A DNA stretch of 64,000 bases from Halorussus vallis (GTDB taxonomy: Archaea; Halobacteriota; Halobacteria; Halobacteriales; Haladaptataceae), in NCBI RefSeq assembly GCF_024138165.1, contig NZ_CP100000.1:2542001-2606000 (forward strand), written 5' to 3'. The first letter of the stretch is position 1. Every line of letters begins with the position of its first letter. Below the pieces are notes generated by a model. That model was given only the letters and a program-made list of their open reading frames with translations. It was not told the origin of the DNA and ran no database searches. Shown here in pieces: positions 32,834-41,408 of the stretch. Made by a program: the position numbers and the translations under genes.

Positions 32834-35800
32834 ATGGCTCGCGCGGAGAATACGGAGCTAGTCGACAGGTTCGAGCAGTTCTACCGTCGGTACTACAGCG
32901 ACCAGATCGGTCGGCTCGCGGCGAACTACCCCGGCGAACAGCGCTCGCTCTACGTCGATTGGGACGACCTCTATCGCTACGACGCTGATCTCGCCGACGA
33001 CTACCTCTCCAAGCCCGAACAGCTACAGGAGTACGCCGAGGAAGCGCTTCGGCTGTACGACCTGCCCGTCGACGTCAGCCTCGGTCAGGCCCACGTCAGA
33101 ATCCAGAACCTGCCGGAGGCGACCGACATCCGCGCCATCCGCGCCCGACACGTCAACACGCTCGTCGCCGCCCAGGGCATCGTCCGGAAGGCGACGAACG
33201 TCCGGCCGAAGATACAGGACGCTGCCTTCGAGTGCCAGCGCTGCGGCACGCTGACCTACATCCCCCAGAGCGGCGGCGACTTCCAGGAACCCCACGAGTG
33301 CCAGGGCTGCGAACGCCAGGGTCCGTTCCAGATCAACTTCGACCAGTCGGAGTTCGTCGACTCCCAGAAGATTCGGGTCCAGGAGAGCCCCGAGGGACTC
33401 CGCGGCGGCGAGACGCCCCAGAGCATCGACGTCCACATCGAGGACGACATCACCGGCAACGTGACCCCCGGCGACCACGTGACGGTGACCGGTATCCTCC
33501 ACCTCGAACAGCAGGGTAGCGCCCAGGAGAAGTCGCCCGTCTTCGACGTCTACATGGACGGCATCTCGGTGACCATCGAGGACGAGGAGTTCGAGGACAT
33601 GGACATCACCGACGAGGACAAGAAGGAGATCGTCGAACTCTCGAACGAGAACGCCATCTACGAGCAGATGGTCGACTCGATGGCGCCGGCCATCTACGGC
33701 TACGACCAGGAGAAACTCGCGATGATTCTCCAGTTGTTCTCCGGCGTCACCAAGCACCTCCCGGACGGGTCGCGGATTCGCGGCGACCTCCACATGCTCC
33801 TCATCGGCGACCCCGGTACGGGTAAGTGCGTTAAAGGAGATACGCGGGTCACGCTCGCCGACGGGACGGAACGCAAGATTCGAGAACTGGTCGAGGAGAA
33901 CTTAGGCGACCCAAAGCCGATAGACGACGGTGTGTATCAGGAAGTGGACATCCCGCTTCCTTCGATGCGAGACGACGGTTCGCTCGCACAGAAGCGCGCG
34001 ACGAAGGTCTGGAAGCGCGAAGCGCCCGATGAAATGTACCAGATTCGGACGAGCAGCGGCACGAAGTTGGAGGTGACGCCTTCTCACCCACTGTTCGTCC
34101 AATCGGGCGGTGCGTTCCAGGCACTCCGTGCCGAGGATCTTCAGGAAGGGCAGTTCGTCGCTACGCCGCGAACCATTCCGACGAAAGGAGACGACACCCT
34201 CGACGTCGAATACCGCCGGTCGAAGGCACACAACGCCGTTCGACTCGACCTTCCCGACGAGTGGACTCCGGAACTCGCTCGTCTCGTCGGGTACGTCGTC
34301 GCCGAAGGATACGTCGAATCGCGGAAAGACGACACCGGCTACGTCACAATCACGAACGAAGACCGAGAGATACTCGACGACGTCGCGGACTCGCTCGAAC
34401 GACTGGGTCTGAACTACACCGAGCGCGAGTCGCGCTCGGGCAAGTCCGCCAGCGAAGTCTGCTGCTCGTCTGGCGAGTTCGTCAGCTTCCTCGAAGCGCT
34501 CGAACCTGCCATCCTCGAACCGTCGGCCGACCAGCGCGTCCCGGACGCGCTGATGCGAGCAACCCAGGAGAGCAAGATTGCGTTCCTCCGCGCGTACATT
34601 GACTCCGAAGGGCACGTTTCGGCGAAGCAACGCGAAATAACGGTCGCTTCGACGAGCGAAGAACTCCTGAAACAAGTCCGGAGTCTCCTCCTTTCGCTCG
34701 GTATCACTTCGCAGTTGTCGGAACGACAGAACGGGAGCTACCAGCTTCGAATCAGCGGAAATCAGTTCGGCCGATACGTCGACCGCGTCGGGTTCATCAC
34801 CGACCGGAAGGCCCGCAGTGCCGCCGCGAGGGACGACGGCGAGCAGAACACGAACCGAGACGTAGTTCCCGCACTCGACGACGACCTCCGCCGAATCCGC
34901 ACGTCGCTCGGTCTCTCGCAGTTCGACTGTGCAATTCCGCGCTCGACGTACCAGCACTACGAACGCGGCGATAGAACCCCGAGTCGGACGAGCCTACGAG
35001 AGGTCGTCTCTAAGTTCGAGACTCGACTCGCCGAACTCCGAGAACTCCGCCAGAAGGTGACCGAAGGCGAGTGGTCCGCAGTCGAAACCGCTCGCGAAGA
35101 ACTGGGCCTCTCCCAACAAACGCTCGCCGACGGAATCGGTGTCTGCCAGCGGTCGGTCAGCCTCTACGAGCAGGGCGAAGTCATCCCGGATGGCGGGCGC
35201 GTCACCGACGCGAAAGACGTCGTCCGTGACCAGATTGAGGACGCACTCGCCGTCGAGAGTGACGTACGGAGTCTCCGGTCGCTCACTGACGGTGACGTCG
35301 CGTGGGACAGAATCGAGTCCATCGAGCGCGTGAAACCGGACTACGACTGGGTGTACGACCTCGAAGTCGCAGGGACGCACAACTACCTCACGAACAACGT
35401 GGTTTCGCACAACTCCCAGATGCTCTCGTACGTCCAGAACATCGCGCCGCGCTCGGTCTACACCTCCGGCAAGGGTTCGTCGTCTGCAGGTTTGACCGCC
35501 GCCGCGGTCCGCGACGACTTCGGCGACGGCCAGCAGTGGACGCTCGAAGCCGGCGCGCTCGTGCTCGCCGACAAGGGCATCGCGGCGGTGGACGAACTCG
35601 ACAAGATGCGCCCCGAGGACCGCTCGGCGATGCACGAGGGCCTCGAACAGCAGAAGATATCGGTTTCGAAGGCCGGCATCAACGCCACGCTCAAGTCGCG
35701 GTGCTCGCTGCTCGGCGCGGCGAACCCCAAGTACGGTCGGTTCGACCAGTACGAGTCCATCGGCGAGCAAATCGACCTCGAACCCGCGCTCATCTCGCGG

Positions 35801-36517
35801 TTCGACCTCATCTTTACGGTCACCGACCAGCCCGACGAGGAACACGACAAGCGGCTGGCCGAGCACATCCTCCAGACCAACTACGCGGGCCAGCTCAACA
35901 CCCAGCGGACCGAGATGAACGCGCCCAACATCTCCGAGGAGGAGGTCAACAGCCAGACCGAGGAGGTCGCGCCCGCCATCGACGCCGACCTGCTCCGGAA
36001 GTACATCGCCTATTCGAAGCGCAACTGCTACCCGACGATGACCGACGAGGCGATGGAGACCATCCGGGACTTCTACGTCGACCTCCGGACGAAGGGCGCC
36101 GACGAGGACGCCCCCGTGCCGGTCACCGCCCGGAAACTGGAGGCGCTGGTTCGGCTCTCGGAGGCGAGCGCCCGCGTTCGACTCTCCGACAGCGTCGAAA
36201 TCGAGGACGCCGAGCGCGCGGTCGAGATTACCCGGTCGTGTCTCCAGGACATCGGCGTCGACCCCGAGACGGGTCAGTTCGACGCCGACGTGGTCGAGAC
36301 GGGCACCTCGAAGAGCCAGCGCGACCGCATCAAGAACATCAAACAGCTCATCGCCGAGATCGAAGAGGAGTACGACGACGGCGCGCCCGTCGACGTGGTG
36401 CTCGACCGCGCCGAGGAGATCGGCATGGACCACTCGAAGGCCGAACACGAGATAGACAAGCTGAAACAGAAGGGCGAGGTGTACGAACCCTCGACCGACC
36501 ACCTCCGGACGACGTAA
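32834..36517 (+). CDS. mcm: Replicative helicase MCM containing one intein
   Basis: The precursor has 1227 residues; without the intein (332-860) the helicase is 698 residues, the usual haloarchaeal size. The N-domain carries a zinc-binding CQRCG...CQGC. The Walker A motif GDPGTGKS is split by the intein after Lys331. Walker B (LADKGIAAVDELDKM), sensor and arginine-finger regions (LISRFDLIF) follow. A C-terminal winged helix (LIAEIEEEYDDGAPVDVVLDRAEEIGMD) ends the protein. MCM is the hexameric DNA-unwinding motor of archaeal replication. The P-loop is interrupted, so the protein can work only after splicing. It stands alone and converges on the beta-helix gene. Confidence 0.97.
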   Translation: MARAENTELVDRFEQFYRRYYSDQIGRLAANYPGEQRSLYVDWDDLYRYDADLADDYLSKPEQLQEYAEEALRLYDLPVDVSLGQAHVRIQNLPEATDIRAIRARHVNTLVAAQGIVRKATNVRPKIQDAAFECQRCGTLTYIPQSGGDFQEPHECQGCERQGPFQINFDQSEFVDSQKIRVQESPEGLRGGETPQSIDVHIEDDITGNVTPGDHVTVTGILHLEQQGSAQEKSPVFDVYMDGISVTIEDEEFEDMDITDEDKKEIVELSNENAIYEQMVDSMAPAIYGYDQEKLAMILQLFSGVTKHLPDGSRIRGDLHMLLIGDPGTGKCVKGDTRVTLADGTERKIRELVEENLGDPKPIDDGVYQEVDIPLPSMRDDGSLAQKRATKVWKREAPDEMYQIRTSSGTKLEVTPSHPLFVQSGGAFQALRAEDLQEGQFVATPRTIPTKGDDTLDVEYRRSKAHNAVRLDLPDEWTPELARLVGYVVAEGYVESRKDDTGYVTITNEDREILDDVADSLERLGLNYTERESRSGKSASEVCCSSGEFVSFLEALEPAILEPSADQRVPDALMRATQESKIAFLRAYIDSEGHVSAKQREITVASTSEELLKQVRSLLLSLGITSQLSERQNGSYQLRISGNQFGRYVDRVGFITDRKARSAAARDDGEQNTNRDVVPALDDDLRRIRTSLGLSQFDCAIPRSTYQHYERGDRTPSRTSLREVVSKFETRLAELRELRQKVTEGEWSAVETAREELGLSQQTLADGIGVCQRSVSLYEQGEVIPDGGRVTDAKDVVRDQIEDALAVESDVRSLRSLTDGDVAWDRIESIERVKPDYDWVYDLEVAGTHNYLTNNVVSHNSQMLSYVQNIAPRSVYTSGKGSSSAGLTAAAVRDDFGDGQQWTLEAGALVLADKGIAAVDELDKMRPEDRSAMHEGLEQQKISVSKAGINATLKSRCSLLGAANPKYGRFDQYESIGEQIDLEPALISRFDLIFTVTDQPDEEHDKRLAEHILQTNYAGQLNTQRTEMNAPNISEEEVNSQTEEVAPAIDADLLRKYIAYSKRNCYPTMTDEAMETIRDFYVDLRTKGADEDAPVPVTARKLEALVRLSEASARVRLSDSVEIEDAERAVEITRSCLQDIGVDPETGQFDADVVETGTSKSQRDRIKNIKQLIAEIEEEYDDGAPVDVVLDRAEEIGMDHSKAEHEIDKLKQKGEVYEPSTDHLRTT
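33827..35413 (+). mobile_element. Intein with LAGLIDADG endonuclease and two HTH-like segments inside mcm
   Basis: This is a 529-residue intein, precursor residues 332-860. It starts at Cys332 (CVKGDTRVTLADG) and ends VVSHN before extein Ser861. The splicing block B is LEVTPSHPLF. LAGLIDADG-type motifs are LVGYVVAEGY (484-493) and FLRAYIDSEG (584-593); both keep an acidic residue, so the endonuclease may be active. Between endonuclease and C-terminal splicing block lie two Xre-like segments, LGLSQFDCAIPRSTYQHYERG (from about 692) and LGLSQQTLADGIGVCQRSVS (from about 757). The insertion point is the ATP-binding P-loop, a classical intein site. Confidence 0.93.
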
Positions 36518-36587
36518 GATAGACCGCACAACGGGCTAATCCTGTATAGGGGCTGTATAGTCGACTGCAAGCGGTAGCATGAGTAAT

Positions 36588-37883
36588 TCACCGTCCAGCG
36601 GTTTCGGTCGCTGATTGATTTTCAGACTCCACGCTCCCCCACGCAATCCTAAGGTCGATGAACGCGTCCGCACTCGTGTTGGTCACGGTCACGCCCTCGA
36701 TGACCGGCGTTACAGTCGTCTCGTTACCCGCGTCCGAAGGAACTGTCGTCGTCGGCCCGAGTGCGACATCACGTGCCTCGAAGGTGACGGCGGCGGCGTC
36801 AGTCTGGAAGTTCTGCACGGTGTTCGTTGCGTCGTTCACCGCGACGTACGCCCAGGACGCCTGGTCACGGGCGTCAGTGTCAGTGAATACGTTTCCCGAG
36901 GCACCATCGGCGATGACCCCCGCAGACGGAACCGGAGGGTTTCGTCCCGGTGGGAGCGTTCCTTGGGTACCGACGACGTTGTTGTTCGAGAACGTACTGT
37001 TCGTCACGGCGAACAGTACGATGCCGGCATAGCCGTTACGGCTGAAGTCGTTGTCGGCAACCGTCACGTTTTCCACGACGTTCCCGATTGGCTCGTCCAC
37101 TATTCCGAAACCACGGAACCCGTTCTCGGTCGCAGTGACGTTTCGAACGGTGCTCTCGGACGAGTTCGTCAGTTCGATTCCGCTGAACCCGTTAGAGTTC
37201 GCAGTGACGCGTCGAACCGTACTGTTCCTCGAGTTCACCGCGTAGACGCCGTTGAACCCGTTGCGGTTCGCCGTGCTGTCCTGGACCGTACTGTCGTGAG
37301 AATCGCCCGTTCGTATTCCGAAAAGAGCGTTTTCGGCGGCGGTGGCGTTGCTCACAGTGGAATCGGTCGCAGTGGACATCTCTACCCCGACTCCACTGGT
37401 GGTGGCGGTGATGTCACGAACGGTCACCCGTGTCGAATTTCGGGCAACGACTCCACGGAACCATTCGGTGACGGTCACGTTCGTGATGGTGACGTTCGAG
37501 AGCGAGGACGAGCCGTTTGGATTGACACTGACCCCGACACCTGCTTCTGGTGGAGGGCCTCGCAACGCGTCCAGCAGTTCCTGCCGAGTGATGCTCCCGT
37601 CGATCGTGTGGCCACCCCCGTCGAAATGGACGTTGCTCGCCCGGATCTCGATGCAGGTATTTTCGGTACTATTCTCGATGGGTTCGGTGAGCTGGTACGT
37701 GCCTGGCTCGTCGATTACGGTACAGGAGTCGAGGGATGTCGCCTGCTGGTAGGTACCTCGATCAAAATCCTCGATTGCTCCCCCAACCGTGACGCCTGCA
37801 AGGGATAAAATTAGTACAACCACTACCGCTGTGAGAGTCTGGAGTCGGTTGCTTCGTCTTTCTGCCACGCCGAATCGAGACAT
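36588..37883 (-). CDS. Secreted right-handed beta-helix (NosD/pectate-lyase-like) protein
   Basis: The protein has 431 residues from ATG 37883; the upstream in-frame region to 37988 is not protein-like. Residues 14-34 form a hydrophobic Sec signal or anchor (LTAVVVVLILSLAGVTVGG). A short cap (CTVIDEPGTYQLTEPIENST...CIEIRASNVHFDGGGHTIDG) leads into about ten repeats such as NSTVRRVTANSNGFSGIEL, the ladder pattern of a parallel beta-helix. Many N-x-T/S sites suggest surface glycosylation. Such proteins bind or cleave polysaccharides, but no catalytic residues can be named. The GC content is slightly lower than that of the neighbours. Confidence 0.85.
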   Translation of the reverse strand: MSRFGVAERRSNRLQTLTAVVVVLILSLAGVTVGGAIEDFDRGTYQQATSLDSCTVIDEPGTYQLTEPIENSTENTCIEIRASNVHFDGGGHTIDGSITRQELLDALRGPPPEAGVGVSVNPNGSSSLSNVTITNVTVTEWFRGVVARNSTRVTVRDITATTSGVGVEMSTATDSTVSNATAAENALFGIRTGDSHDSTVQDSTANRNGFNGVYAVNSRNSTVRRVTANSNGFSGIELTNSSESTVRNVTATENGFRGFGIVDEPIGNVVENVTVADNDFSRNGYAGIVLFAVTNSTFSNNNVVGTQGTLPPGRNPPVPSAGVIADGASGNVFTDTDARDQASWAYVAVNDATNTVQNFQTDAAAVTFEARDVALGPTTTVPSDAGNETTVTPVIEGVTVTNTSADAFIDLRIAWGSVESENQSATETAGR

Positions 37884-38202
37884 AGGAGCGGTTCGCTGAC
37901 ACTCGTATTCGTTATTGGGGGCATGCACTCGGCAATTCTCGATATCTACGACGTCACAACGGAAACCGCGAGTTTCCGTTTCTCTCACTGACGGTATTGT
38001 ATGCAGGCGTAGTGAGGAAGAACGAGGCCTTTATACAGGCTCTCGTCTTGATTTTCGGCGAAGAAGGTTCGACCAGACCAGTACGGAAGGTATTAGTGTA
38101 ACTGACGAGTGTTCGACACCAAGCGGCCACCTCACGAACGGCGACAGGACTAAGTCGCGTGACCGTGACGCGAGGGTGACACAACGAACGACAGTACTCA
38201 TC
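37884..38202. other. Divergent intergenic region between the beta-helix gene and a small conserved gene
   Basis: No gene is seen. AACGGAAA and TTTCCGTT form an 8-bp inverted repeat at about 37957-37980. The stretch is AT-richer than the average here and should contain both divergent promoters; GGCCTTTATACAGG near 38030 is one TATA-like candidate. Confidence 0.45.
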
Positions 38203-38481
38203 ATGGACCGCATCTCCGCCCTCCGGAACGTCGAGGACGCCCTGGCCGACTTCGAGTCGGGCGAGGCCGACCTCCGGGCGACCGAGCGCCGCGTGCTGAA
38301 CGTCCTCCGGACCTACGCGACCGAGTTCGGCGAGGACGACCTGGCCGCCTACCGCGCGTCCGGTTCGGACCGGGCCGACGGACTCGTGGTCGTCGCCGAC
38401 TCGCGGTCGCAGGCCCGCACCCGAATCGGGGATTTACTGGACGCCGAAGAGTTAGAATTCGAGATCGAACGACTCGGCTGA
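38203..38481 (+). CDS. Small conserved haloarchaeal protein, unknown function
   Basis: This acidic protein has 92 residues from ATG 38203 (MDRISALRNVEDALADFESG). It is predicted to be helical in the first half (DLRATERRVLNVLRTYATEF), then DGLVVVADSRSQARTRIGDLL and a C-terminal LEFEIERLG. It resembles the haloarchaea-only families numbered near DUF7854 that occur beside DUF7855-7857 genes; the number is from memory. It precedes, on the same strand, a run of five genes leading to a MinD-like ATPase. Confidence 0.72.
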   Translation: MDRISALRNVEDALADFESGEADLRATERRVLNVLRTYATEFGEDDLAAYRASGSDRADGLVVVADSRSQARTRIGDLLDAEELEFEIERLG

Positions 38482-38607
38482 CGGTCCTGATGACGGAAAA
38501 GAGAGGGGAAAATAAATAAGCTAGGTCGTCTAAGAACAACGTAGACGAACGGGTGTGCCGCCCGAATCGGGTCGGCACGGCCGAGGGACGAACCACACAA
38601 CGAACAG

Positions 38608-39237
38608 ATGCAAACGAAGGGTCACAACGGGGACGGGTCGCTACGGGACAGCGTAGAGCGAGGTACCTCCATCTTGCTGTTGTCGCCGTCGCTCGACGAA
38701 GCGACCGACGACGCCTGTCTCGACCTTCTGACGCTCGACCGTCCGCGAGCGGAGAACGTGCTCTGGGTGACGTACACGCGCTCGCCGGACTCCTGCGTGC
38801 AGGACTGGCTGAGCCACGCCGGCGAGCAACCGAACAACATGCGGTTCGTCAGCGTCGGCGAGACGACCCGCTCGGCGGCGGCCGCCCCGAGCGACGGACG
38901 CGACGTGGGCGGCGAACTGGTCGAGACGCTGTCGAGTCCCGGCGACCTCACCGGACTCGGCATCAAACTGAGCGAGATCCTCAAGGAGTGGAGCGCCGCC
39001 GACGCGGATACCGTCGCGTGCTTCCACTCGCTGACGGCCCTGCTCCAGTACGCCGACCTCCAGACGGTGTACAAGTTCCTCCACGTCCTCACCGGTCGGT
39101 TCGAGGCGGCCGGCGTGACCGGTCACTTCCACCTCGACCCCGACGCCTGCGACGCCCAGACGGTGAGCACGCTCACGTCGCTGTTCGACACGGTGGTCGA
39201 GCGCGACGACGGTGAATGGGTCGTCCGTTCGAGGTAG
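38608..39237 (+). CDS. DUF7504/DUF835-like haloarchaeal protein
   Basis: The protein has 209 residues. SILLLSPSLDEATDDACLDLL, NVLWVTYTRSPDSCVQDWL and ADTVACFHSLTALLQYADLQTVYKFLHVLTGRF have the strand-helix order of the KaiC/RecA-like core seen in haloarchaeal DUF7504 and DUF835 proteins, but the P-loop is absent. The role is unknown; relatives are linked to signalling. It starts the tightly packed plus-strand group. An AATTTTAAAT box 3 bp after its stop suggests a separate promoter for the next genes. Confidence 0.75.
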   Translation: MQTKGHNGDGSLRDSVERGTSILLLSPSLDEATDDACLDLLTLDRPRAENVLWVTYTRSPDSCVQDWLSHAGEQPNNMRFVSVGETTRSAAAAPSDGRDVGGELVETLSSPGDLTGLGIKLSEILKEWSAADADTVACFHSLTALLQYADLQTVYKFLHVLTGRFEAAGVTGHFHLDPDACDAQTVSTLTSLFDTVVERDDGEWVVRSR

Positions 39238-39240
39238 GAT

Positions 39241-39250
39241 AATTTTAAAT
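39241..39250 (+). promoter_or_regulatory. TATA-like box for the overlapping gene group at 39275
   Basis: AATTTTAAAT ends 24 nt before GTG 39275. This fits a leaderless message that begins at the GTG itself. It fixes that start over the open frame running back to 39212. Confidence 0.65.
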
Positions 39251-39274
39251 CGAGTCGGCGGGAAACATCGGGTA

Positions 39275-39613
39275 GTGCTACTGGTCGTGACGTACTCGCG
39301 GGCCGCCCGCCAGACGCTCAGGAACGCTTGCGACGCCCACGAGGCGACCGTCGTCCAGCGGTTCGGCCGCGCGGCGCTGCTCGAACCGACCGAACTCGGC
39401 GCGTTCCTCGCGCTCCGCCTGCGCGCCAAGCACGGCGGCGACGTGCAGGTCGAACGGACCGCGCCGTTCAACGAGTTCGCCGACGTCCCCGAGTCGGTTC
39501 GAACGGCCGCCGAGGCCTACGAGCGCCGCGACAGCCCGAGTACCCCCTACGCGAAGTTCGCAGCCGGAACCGACCTCCCCGACCCCGACCGGATGGCAGA
39601 CCACGACCTATGA
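39275..39613 (+). CDS. Small conserved haloarchaeal protein (DUF7855-like), first of a coupled group
   Basis: The protein has 112 residues from GTG 39275 (MLLVVTYSRAARQTLRNACDAHEATVVQRFGRAALLEPTEL). It has a strand-helix start, then LGAFLALRLRAKHGGDVQVERT and an acidic, disordered end with SPSTPYAKFAAGTDLPDP. The next gene's ATG overlaps its stop (ATGA), which indicates translational coupling. From memory this matches the family DUF7855. No enzymatic motif is visible. Confidence 0.78.
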   Translation: MLLVVTYSRAARQTLRNACDAHEATVVQRFGRAALLEPTELGAFLALRLRAKHGGDVQVERTAPFNEFADVPESVRTAAEAYERRDSPSTPYAKFAAGTDLPDPDRMADHDL

Positions 39614-40506
39614 AGGTCCGCGTCGGCGGGCGGGTACTGGCCGGCGACGCGGTCGACCTCCGCCGACTCGACCGAACCCCTCGGCCCGAGTCGCTTCTCG
39701 TCGAGATTCGAGGTGGCGGTGGTGCGGGCGAACGAGCGAACGAAACCGAACGCGGTGACGCCGGGCGCGGCGCGCCCGGTGTCTCCGTCGCCGTCGACTG
39801 TCCGGCCCCCGGTCCCGCCCACGAGTTCGTCGGCTTCGTCTCTCCCGGCGCGACGATTTCGCTTCGGCCCGCGCTCGCGGCGGCCGCCCGAACGCGAGGC
39901 CACGAGGCGCCCCAGGACGCCGAACTCACGACTCTCCAAGAACGCTTCGCCGCGCTCGACCCGGCCGACGTCGACCTGACGGCCGCCCGTCGCCGGGTCG
40001 CCGACGCGACCGGCGCGGAAACCGACCTCCGCGAGCGCGTGGCGGCGCTGCGCGGGCGAGTCGCCACGCTCCGCGAGACGCCGGACGCCGACCCCGCGTC
40101 GGCCGCGGCCGAACTCGCCGACGCCGCCGGACGCCTCGCGGAGGCCGAAACCGAGCGTATCGCCGCCGAGCAGGCGCTGGCGGGCGCGCGAAACCGCGCC
40201 CGCCGAAGCCGCGAGCGCCGACGCGAGCGACTCAGTCTCCGCGACCGAATCGACAACCTCCGGCGAGACGCCCGGGCGGACCTCGCGGATTCGATTCGCG
40301 CCGAGTTCGACGCGGCGCTCGCCGACGTGCCGGACACTCCGCCCGACCGCGAACCGGGCCGAGACGCCGACACGGACCCCGTCTCGGCCGCGCTGGCGGT
40401 CGCGCGCGTGGCCGACCTCGACGCGCCGGTCGTCCTCGCCTGCGACCGGTTCGAGAGCGCGGCCGCGGCCGCGTCGTGGCTCGACGCCGCCGTGCTGAAG
40501 GTTTAA
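39610..40506 (+). CDS. Coiled-coil conserved haloarchaeal protein (DUF7856-like)
   Basis: The protein has 298 residues from the ATG overlapping the preceding stop. Residues 1-85 form a beta-rich domain (MKVRVGGRVLAGDAVDL, VAVDCPAPGPAHEFVGFVSPG). Residues about 95-235 are a long arginine- and alanine-rich coiled coil (TDLRERVAALRGRVATLRETP, ERIAAEQALAGARNRARRSR). A short C-terminal alpha/beta part ends ADLDAPVVLACDRFESAAAAASWLDAA. This build suggests a structural or scaffold protein. It belongs to the coupled group and is thought to match DUF7856. Confidence 0.78.
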   Translation: MKVRVGGRVLAGDAVDLRRLDRTPRPESLLVEIRGGGGAGERANETERGDAGRGAPGVSVAVDCPAPGPAHEFVGFVSPGATISLRPALAAAARTRGHEAPQDAELTTLQERFAALDPADVDLTAARRRVADATGAETDLRERVAALRGRVATLRETPDADPASAAAELADAAGRLAEAETERIAAEQALAGARNRARRSRERRRERLSLRDRIDNLRRDARADLADSIRAEFDAALADVPDTPPDREPGRDADTDPVSAALAVARVADLDAPVVLACDRFESAAAAASWLDAAVLKV

Positions 40507-40532
40507 CACCGAAGACGGAACCAAGCCGGGGC

Positions 40533-41408
40533 GTGCAGTTGGACTGTCGATGCGACGCCCGAGACGGCGTCACGCTCGTCGAACTGGTGGTCGAGAACGA
40601 CGCCGCGGTCGCCCGTCGGGTCCGAATCGGCAACCGACTCGACGGTACGGTGTGGCCGCCCCGGTGCGAGGGCGTCCCCGAAGCGGGGTGGGACGACGGC
40701 GGATTCGAGGGCGTCGTGGCGCCGGGCGAGCGCCTGGCGGTCGGCTACGCGTCACCCGCTGGACCGCGGGACCCGCCGGCAGAAATCGTCTGGACCGAGC
40801 GGGCGGCCCGCGACCCCGACGCGAGTTCCGAACGGGTTTCGGCCCCCGAACGCGACACAGACGCGCGTCCCGAGACGGGAGCCGATTCGATTTCCGTCGG
40901 GGCGGTCGCCGCGACGCCGGAAAGCGTCGTGCGCTCGCTGGGCGACCCGCGTCCGCCCGCCGACGCGGTTCCGCTGGCGGCTCCCGAAGCGCGTTCCGAC
41001 TCGACTGAGAAACGGGACCGACCGAATCAGGACGACGAGAGCGACGGTGAGACGGACCGAGACGACCCGAACGAGTCGGATATCGATTCCGGAGGCGATT
41101 CGACCGAGGTGCCGGCCGCGGCCGGCACCTCGGTCGACGATGCGCACCCCGAACCCGTCGACGCCTGGCTGTCGGCCGCCGAACGCCGAATCGAGCGCGT
41201 CAAGTCGCTGGCGGCGGCGACGACGCTCGACGAGGCCGCGGCGGAACTCGAAGCCCTCGGCGGACTGGCGGCCGCAGAGGATATGCTCGCGGTCGTCGCC
41301 GACGACCGCGAGCGACTCCTCGCAGTCGCCGAGCGGGCGGCCGAACTGGGCGACCGGGCGGCGGCGGCCGAGGCGGTGCCCCTCGACGCCTACCGGAGGT
41401 TGTCGTGA
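40533..41408 (+). CDS. Conserved haloarchaeal protein with beta domain, acidic linker and helical end (DUF7857-like)
   Basis: The protein has 291 residues from GTG 40533, 26 bp after the preceding stop. Residues 1-90 are beta-rich (LDCRCDARDGVTLVELVVENDAAVARRVRIGNRL, GVVAPGERLAVGY). Residues about 95-205 are an acidic, disordered linker that contains a 38-bp DNA palindrome. Residues about 210-291 are helical (AWLSAAERRIERVKSLAAATTLDEAAAELEALGG). The last 4 nt overlap the start of the MinD-like gene. From memory this is the family DUF7857. Function is unknown. Confidence 0.78.
   Translation: MQLDCRCDARDGVTLVELVVENDAAVARRVRIGNRLDGTVWPPRCEGVPEAGWDDGGFEGVVAPGERLAVGYASPAGPRDPPAEIVWTERAARDPDASSERVSAPERDTDARPETGADSISVGAVAATPESVVRSLGDPRPPADAVPLAAPEARSDSTEKRDRPNQDDESDGETDRDDPNESDIDSGGDSTEVPAAAGTSVDDAHPEPVDAWLSAAERRIERVKSLAAATTLDEAAAELEALGGLAAAEDMLAVVADDRERLLAVAERAAELGDRAAAAEAVPLDAYRRLS
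41100..41137. repeat. 38-bp perfect palindrome inside a coding region
   Basis: Positions 41100-41118 are the exact reverse complement of 41119-41137, with no spacer. It lies in the disordered linker of the DUF7857-like protein and encodes STEVPAAAGTSVD. It has the same length and GC-rich style as the palindrome at 16277-16314, but the sequence differs. Confidence 0.9.

Noticed and set aside
32834-36517. Fusion or frameshift in mcm because of its 1227-codon length
   Set aside because: The extra 529 codons form a complete intein with matching ends, and the remaining 698 residues are a full MCM.
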